A DNA stretch of 37,653 nt, from the NCBI GenBank assembly GCA_001724175.1, contig MEDT01000053.1:1-37653 (forward strand). Reading direction: 5' to 3'. This DNA is from Cytophagaceae bacterium SCN 52-12 (lineage in GTDB: Bacteria > Bacteroidota > Bacteroidia > Cytophagales > Spirosomataceae). The notes under the pieces were generated by a model, which saw only the letters and a list, made by a program, of their open reading frames with translations, had not been told where the DNA came from and did not search any database. This document shows, one piece after another, positions 32,311-37,653 of this stretch (its first letter is position 1; the number at the start of each line of letters is the position of its first letter). A program made the translations under genes and the position numbers.

Positions 32311-35300
32311 ATGCAATCTTTTTTTCGAAGAAAAGAGCCGTATATTCCTATGCGTGCTACTTTCAAAATTATGCTGGCCATGAAGCTTACGGCCCTTTTC
32401 CTGATGTTAGCCTGCCTGCATGTAGCCGCCGCAGGCTTTTCCCAGAAGATCGCCCTTTCGGTAAAGGACGCCCCGCTTTCTGCTGTGTTCAGGCACGTGG
32501 AAAAGCAGACCGGCTACACTTTTTTCTACGACAATAAGCTGGTGAGAAAAGCCGGCAGGATAACGGCCGATTTCCGGGGCAATACCCTTGAACAGATACT
32601 CGATACGATACTGGAAGATCAGCACCTGGCTTACGACATCATCGACAACACGATAGTCATCAGGAAAGCGGAAGGCCCAAAAACCGCTGCAGACCGCCAG
32701 ATAAAACGGGAGCGTAACGTCGTGTTGCCTCCCCGGCTCGTACCGGCGCACGATGCCGGCCCGATAAAGGAGTCTGCGGTGAGGCTGCCGGACTTCCCCG
32801 ATATTACCGTCCGGGGAAAAGTCAATGATGAAAAAGGCGCGGGCCTGCCGGGGGTAAGCATCCTGATCAAAGGCTCGCGGCAGGGTACCAGCACCAACCT
32901 CGACGGAACTTTTACGCTTAGCGTTCCCGACCGGAGCGCCGTACTGGTGTTCTCATTTGTCGGCTATGTAAGCCAGGAAATCGAAGTAGGCAACAGGTCT
33001 GACATCGAAATCGCTTTGAAGGTGGACGAAAAGGCGCTCGATGAAGTGGTGGTGACCGCCCTCGGGGTACAGCGTAACTCGAGAGCGCTCGGCTATTCGG
33101 TCGGAGAGGTCAAAAGCGAGGAGCTTACCCGGGTACCGCAGGAGAACATAGTAAACAGCCTTAACGGCCGGGTTTCGGGCGTACGCGTCATCAACACCAC
33201 GCCCGACCTCAACAGCGACCCGATGGTGCTGATCAGGGGCTTCACATCACTTTCCGGCGGGAATTCTCCCCTGATCGTCATCGACGGCCTGCCTACGGGA
33301 ACCGATATCAGCGTAATGTCCGACCTGAGCGCCGACAACATCGAAAGCGTCAGCGTACTCAAAGGGCCCAGCGCAGCGGCCCTCTACGGATCCAGGGCCG
33401 GCAGCGGCGTTTTGCTCATTACGACAAAAAGCGGTAAAAAAGGTAAAAAGGGCCTGGGCGTAAGGGTCAACTCGGCCTATACGGCTACTGTCCCCTATCG
33501 CTTTATGCCGCTTCAACAGAGGTTTGCCACCGGCTCCAACGGCAATTTCGACCAGACAAGCAATCTCTGGTGGGGCCCCGAAATGGGCACTTCGGTTGCC
33601 AGGTTCGGCACAAACGGCGAAGCTACGCCCCTCCAGTCTTACCCCGACAACGTCAGGAACTTCGCCAACGTCGGGAATACCTATGTGAATGACATCACCG
33701 TTTCCAACAATTCAGAGAAGCTGAGCTTTTCCCTCTCGCTTTCCGACACAAGGGGCACCGGCGCTTATCCGGGAAGCGAAGTCAGGAAAGACGCCATTTC
33801 CATGTCCGGCTCCTATACAATAGCGCCCAGCCTGTCGGTATCGGCCCATTTTAATTACCTGAACTCCGGCTCGGACAATTTCCGCGGGCTTTCTTACGAC
33901 AACTATCCCTATGAAGATCTCTATTTTACACCCAACTGGATTAACCTGGCGGATCTGAAAAACTACTGGGAAGAGGAAAATGTCAGGCAGAGGGTTTGGG
34001 CGAACGGCTTCAACAATCCCTGGTTTACCGTATACGAAAATATCAATACCTTCCGCAAGGTGAGACCATACGGGAATGTAAAGCTGGATTGGCAGATTGT
34101 AAAAGACCTGACCCTTATGACGCGCATAGGCGGGTTCAACGAGTCCTATACAACCAACAACCGGACCGCTCTCTCCGAAAAAAGCCTCCCTAACGGCGGG
34201 TATGCCTATATCTCCCGCAACCTGCAGGAGATCAACACCGATTTCCTGCTCAACTACAAAAAGGATATCACCGACTTTTCCTTCGATGTGTCTGCGGGAG
34301 GCAACCTGCTGTTCCAGAACCACGCATTCGGGACCATAACCGGGGAACGCTATGTCCTTCCGGGCCTTTATACGGCAAGCAATATCGACCGCTCTGCTGT
34401 TTCCTACTCGAACATCCAGTCGAATAAGCGTATCAATAGTCTCTACGGGACGGCTTCCGTCGGCTTCAGAGACGCCGTCTTCCTGGAGCTTTCCGGGCGG
34501 AACGACTGGTCCAGCACGCTTCCCGTCAGCAACAGGTCTTACTTTTACCCTTCCGCTTCGCTCAGTGTCGTGCTCTCCGATCTCTTCAGGCTCCCGGATG
34601 CTGTTTCGCTCCTGAAACTGCGGGGAGGCTGGGCCAAGGTCGGGAAAGACACAAGCCCTTATCAGCTGGCCATGACGCTTTCGCGTTCTACATGGGGAGA
34701 CCGCACCACCTATTCTCTCCCGTCGAAGACCCCTACCAGCAACCTTCTGCCGGAAAGCATCATTTCATCGGAGGTCGGGTTTGACCTCATGATGTTCAAA
34801 AGGAGGCTGGGGCTCAACTTCACCTACTACGAGCTTGAAAACAGGAACCAGATCACCGGGATATCCGTATCCGGCTCTACCGGCTTTACCGCCGCCAATG
34901 TGAATGCTGGCGTTGTGCTGAACAAAGGGCTGGAGATATCGCTGAGGACCGTCGCGCTGGAGACCAAAAACGTCAACTGGGACTTTGTTTTCAATTTCAC
35001 AAAAGAGAGAAGCTGGCTGACGGCTCTTCCCGAAGGTGTATCCAACCACCAGTTCTGGTCGAGAAACAACATCTACAACCAGACAGCCCTGGGAGGACGG
35101 GTCGGCGACATGTGGGGACCCGATGTGGTGAGGGTAACAGAAGGCCCCTACAAAGACTGGCCCATCCTGAACAACAACGGCTACGTCCAGCAGAACACGA
35201 CCAATATCAACCTCGGGAATGTCATGCCGGATTTCACGCTGGGCATCCAGACCAACCTGCAGGTCAGGCGGTTTACCTTTTCGGCCAGCTTTGACTGGCG

Positions 35301-35979
35301 CCAGGGCGGCAAGTATTATTCCGAAAGCATGAAACGCCTCACGCGCGACGGACGCCAGGACAGCTGGTATAAAGGCGAAGGCTCCGGCACTTTCACGGGG
35401 ATCCTCAGCAACAACTCGTTTAACGGGGACAACGACAAGCTGGCGAATGAAATAAGGAGCAATCCCGGCAAATACAACGCCATGGACGGGCTTACGTACG
35501 TGGGCGGAAGGAACGCGGAGCTCGGCGGCTTTGACTACGGCAACGCCATTGCCAACGGCGTTTTCTTCCCGGGCGTGATCGTGGGAGCAAACGGCGAATA
35601 CATCGAAAACTTCGGGGCGGAAGGCACGAAATACTTCCGGGCTGACCTGATCGCCGATCCCGGCGCAGGATATTGGAGCCGGGCGGTTCAGTCATGGATC
35701 TACGATGCTTCCTTTCTGAAGCTGAGGGAATTTGCCGTGGCGTATGCGCTTCCGGATCAGTTCAGCCGCTGTATCGGGGCAGGCAGCACTTCATTGTCCC
35801 TCTTTGCAAGGAACATCATACTCTGGACCAAGGCCAAAAACTATATGGATCCCGAATCGACCATGATGAACGGGAACAGCCAGTTCAGCACCTCTCCCAA
35901 CTACCTGTTCGGCTACGACCGGGCGTCTTTTTATCCCTGGACAATGTCTTTGGGAGTCAAATTAGGTATCCAGTTCTAA
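32311..35979 (+). CDS. SusC/RagA TonB-dependent transporter with STN domain (PUL 2)
   Basis: 1222 residues from the ATG at 32311, which has AAAGG just upstream; the ATG at 32350 is an alternative and also keeps the signal peptide (LTALFLMLACLHVAAAGFSQ, about 26-45). STN domain about 48-118, carboxypeptidase-D-like domain about 166-240, TonB-box-like DEVVVTALG (244-252), plug about 258-375 (PLIVIDGLPTGTDI, VLKGPSAAALYGSRAGSGVL), then the barrel ending SLGVKLGIQF. The RNSRALGYSVGEVKSEEL segment after the box marks a SusC subgroup different from PUL 1. It pairs with the SusD-like protein 11 bp downstream. The leader carries the possible antisense RNA described separately. Confidence 0.94.
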   Translation: MQSFFRRKEPYIPMRATFKIMLAMKLTALFLMLACLHVAAAGFSQKIALSVKDAPLSAVFRHVEKQTGYTFFYDNKLVRKAGRITADFRGNTLEQILDTILEDQHLAYDIIDNTIVIRKAEGPKTAADRQIKRERNVVLPPRLVPAHDAGPIKESAVRLPDFPDITVRGKVNDEKGAGLPGVSILIKGSRQGTSTNLDGTFTLSVPDRSAVLVFSFVGYVSQEIEVGNRSDIEIALKVDEKALDEVVVTALGVQRNSRALGYSVGEVKSEELTRVPQENIVNSLNGRVSGVRVINTTPDLNSDPMVLIRGFTSLSGGNSPLIVIDGLPTGTDISVMSDLSADNIESVSVLKGPSAAALYGSRAGSGVLLITTKSGKKGKKGLGVRVNSAYTATVPYRFMPLQQRFATGSNGNFDQTSNLWWGPEMGTSVARFGTNGEATPLQSYPDNVRNFANVGNTYVNDITVSNNSEKLSFSLSLSDTRGTGAYPGSEVRKDAISMSGSYTIAPSLSVSAHFNYLNSGSDNFRGLSYDNYPYEDLYFTPNWINLADLKNYWEEENVRQRVWANGFNNPWFTVYENINTFRKVRPYGNVKLDWQIVKDLTLMTRIGGFNESYTTNNRTALSEKSLPNGGYAYISRNLQEINTDFLLNYKKDITDFSFDVSAGGNLLFQNHAFGTITGERYVLPGLYTASNIDRSAVSYSNIQSNKRINSLYGTASVGFRDAVFLELSGRNDWSSTLPVSNRSYFYPSASLSVVLSDLFRLPDAVSLLKLRGGWAKVGKDTSPYQLAMTLSRSTWGDRTTYSLPSKTPTSNLLPESIISSEVGFDLMMFKRRLGLNFTYYELENRNQITGISVSGSTGFTAANVNAGVVLNKGLEISLRTVALETKNVNWDFVFNFTKERSWLTALPEGVSNHQFWSRNNIYNQTALGGRVGDMWGPDVVRVTEGPYKDWPILNNNGYVQQNTTNINLGNVMPDFTLGIQTNLQVRRFTFSASFDWRQGGKYYSESMKRLTRDGRQDSWYKGEGSGTFTGILSNNSFNGDNDKLANEIRSNPGKYNAMDGLTYVGGRNAELGGFDYGNAIANGVFFPGVIVGANGEYIENFGAEGTKYFRADLIADPGAGYWSRAVQSWIYDASFLKLREFAVAYALPDQFSRCIGAGSTSLSLFARNIILWTKAKNYMDPESTMMNGNSQFSTSPNYLFGYDRASFYPWTMSLGVKLGIQF

Positions 35980-35990
35980 CCTGATCAAAA

Positions 35991-37653
35991 ATGAACAAGA
36001 TATTCAATCATCATCTGAAAATATGGAAGTGGGCTGCCGGGCTTCTGCCCTTCCTGGCCGGGTGCGAATCCCTGACCGAAATCAACCAGAACCCCAACGA
36101 CCTGACCGATGAAAGGGTCAATCCCGCGTACGTGCTTACATCGGTCGTGACGGGCTCGGCTACCGCCCTGTCAGATGTTTCTTTTTCCGGGAACGTCACC
36201 CAGTCGGTCATATCCGAAGCCATGCAATATACCCAGAGAGACTTCCTGGAATTTTCCGTCAGCAACCAGTTTGGCTGGTATCCCGTTTCATTCGACTACC
36301 GGAGCCTGCACCAGCCTCTTTCCAATGCTGCCTACCTCGGAAGGCGGGCTGCAGGCAATGCCGACTCCCTGTTCCTGAAGGGGGCGTCGCTTACCATGCA
36401 GGCCATGTGGTTCGGCATACAGACCAGCCTCTGGGGAGACGTTCCTTACCGGGAAGCCAACCAGGGAACTGCCAATTTACAGCCGGCCTTTGACCCCCAG
36501 AAAGACGTCTTTATCGGGATTATAACAGACCTCGACAAGGCCAACGCTTACCTGAAACAGGCCGGGACCGTTAAGTCCTCCGTCTTGTCACAGGCCGACC
36601 TGCTTTTCAAAGGCGATGTGCTCAAATGGAGAAAATTCGCCAATTCACTGAGACTGAGATTCATGATGCGCCTGTCGGAAAAGCTGGGCGATGCCGGCCT
36701 GGATGTAAAGGCTGAATTTTCAAAAATGGTAGCAGATCCTTCTAATTACCCGCTGATGACTGCCAGTGAAGACAATGCGGCGATCAGCTACCCCGGAACC
36801 AATACCATAGACGCCTGGAGAATGGGAGCCCTGCTCAAACCTACCCTCAGCGAATTCTACAGGATAAAGGCCGGCGCCACAATGATCGATTTTCTGAAAA
36901 ACCAGGACGATCCCCGGCTTACCGTATGGTTCAGACCTGTAGAAGTACAGACGCTGGTAAGGGATAAGGGAGCGGAAACGGTATTCGCCAAAGACGAGGG
37001 ATCCGGCGATGTCAAACGCTATATTAAATCCTATCAGCAGGGCATAGACACTTCCCTGTATGTAGGGCTGAAAATTGCGCTGGTCAACCCGGATATCTAC
37101 AATGAAAATATCGCTGCCCACCGGACCGAGGCGTTGAAGCTCAATAGCGCCATCTATAACAGCGGCGCCGCCAACCCTTTCGTTTCCTACCTGTCCCCGA
37201 TGTTCCGGGAAAACACCCACCCGCTGGTGAAAACGGTTTTCATGTCGGCGGCCGAAGTCAATTTTATCCTTGCCGAGGCAGCGGTAAAGGGGTGGATAGC
37301 TGCAAATGCTGAAAATTTCTACTGGCAGGGCATTGCAGCTTCCCTCACCCAATACGGGATAGCCGACGGGGACGTCAAGCAGTACAACAAGGTGACGCAT
37401 GTCCGGCAGCAGTTCGACCTGAAAGCGTTCGAAAGCCGGATGCGGGCCTTGTTTAACCAGGCCCCGGATAAAACGGAAGAAATTTTAACCCAGAAATGGG
37501 CCTCGTCCTTCACAACACTTGAATCGTGGTTTGACTGGAGAAGAACCGGGTACCCGGATATCGCCGGGAATATCATCAGCGGGTCGCAGGGGAAAAAGAT
37601 CCCGGTCCGCTACATATTCGGAGAAAGCGAGATCAACTACAATACCGATCACG
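35991..37653 (+). CDS. SusD/RagB-like lipoprotein, second subfamily, 3' end missing
   Basis: 554 codons are visible and the frame is open at the window end. Lipobox FLAGC (C25) with signal peptide WAAGLLPFLAG. ESLTEINQNPNDLTDERVNP after the lipid cysteine, and later ALWFGIQ-type and LWGDVPYREANQG segments, are typical of the SusD-like_2 group, which differs in sequence from the classical SusD in PUL 1. The C-terminal part includes AEVNFILAEAAVKGW and TTLESWFDWRRTGYPD, so only about 10-20 residues should be missing. It forms the substrate-binding lid of the SusC encoded just upstream. Confidence 0.92.
   Translation, partial: MNKIFNHHLKIWKWAAGLLPFLAGCESLTEINQNPNDLTDERVNPAYVLTSVVTGSATALSDVSFSGNVTQSVISEAMQYTQRDFLEFSVSNQFGWYPVSFDYRSLHQPLSNAAYLGRRAAGNADSLFLKGASLTMQAMWFGIQTSLWGDVPYREANQGTANLQPAFDPQKDVFIGIITDLDKANAYLKQAGTVKSSVLSQADLLFKGDVLKWRKFANSLRLRFMMRLSEKLGDAGLDVKAEFSKMVADPSNYPLMTASEDNAAISYPGTNTIDAWRMGALLKPTLSEFYRIKAGATMIDFLKNQDDPRLTVWFRPVEVQTLVRDKGAETVFAKDEGSGDVKRYIKSYQQGIDTSLYVGLKIALVNPDIYNENIAAHRTEALKLNSAIYNSGAANPFVSYLSPMFRENTHPLVKTVFMSAAEVNFILAEAAVKGWIAANAENFYWQGIAASLTQYGIADGDVKQYNKVTHVRQQFDLKAFESRMRALFNQAPDKTEEILTQKWASSFTTLESWFDWRRTGYPDIAGNIISGSQGKKIPVRYIFGESEINYNTDH

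Noticed and set aside
32124-32381. An 85-codon minus-strand frame over the SusC leader
   Set aside because: It spans the minus-strand terminator hairpin and the start of SusC, has no family resemblance, and the region is better explained as leader and possible antisense RNA.

Overview
The window is a stretch of a Bacteroidota chromosome, probably from an environmental Cytophagales, Sphingobacteriales or Chitinophagales type. The evidence is two SusC/SusD outer-membrane transport modules, each preceded by an ECF sigma factor and a FecR anti-sigma factor, together with RpoN, a phytochrome-type histidine kinase, and several promoter-like TAnnTTTG boxes of the kind used by the Bacteroidota primary sigma factor. 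No tRNA, rRNA, CRISPR array, prophage or insertion sequence was recognised.

Layout. Positions 1-3034 hold housekeeping and regulatory genes: the 5' end of rpoN (minus), a membrane histidine kinase (plus), a YtxH-type small protein (minus), a single-domain response regulator (plus), and a 425-bp stretch without a gene that ends in a plus-strand terminator and may encode a small RNA. Positions 3035-8741 hold a divergent carbohydrate locus. A LacI-type repressor faces the plus-strand genes for mannonate dehydratase (uxuA), an SDR dehydrogenase that probably replaces UxuB, a secreted ThuA-fold protein and a Tat-exported Gfo/Idh/MocA oxidoreductase. A LacI-type operator overlaps a candidate promoter. 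Two related mirrored arrays of 7-bp repeats lie directly before the starts of uxuA and of the oxidoreductase gene.

Positions 8751-15709 hold a TonB-domain protein (minus), a secreted sulfatase, a Tat-exported DegT-type PLP enzyme, a ceramidase-fold secreted protein that lacks the usual nucleophile, and a small predicted outer-membrane protein. Positions 15751-18488 hold an XRE regulator, a lipoprotein with a DUF6973-like C-terminal domain in an AT-richer segment, and a membrane-anchored companion protein. Positions 18744-30088 hold a complete polysaccharide-utilisation-type locus: ECF sigma, FecR, SusC with an STN domain, SusD, two tandem sialidase-fold paralogues and a Tat-lipoprotein FAD oxidoreductase, closed by a strong terminator. 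Positions 30311-37653 start a second ECF/FecR/SusC/SusD module whose SusD runs off the window.

Working model (inference). Both SusCD modules import glycans and report occupancy through the SusC STN domain to FecR and the ECF sigma factor. The sulfatase, sialidase-fold proteins and exported oxidoreductases would process glycans outside the cytoplasm, and UxuA plus the SDR would handle uronate-derived D-mannonate inside. The most notable points are the paired heptad-repeat elements, a possible antisense RNA in the second SusC leader, three cofactor-dependent enzymes with Tat signals, and the modular toxin-like lipoprotein.
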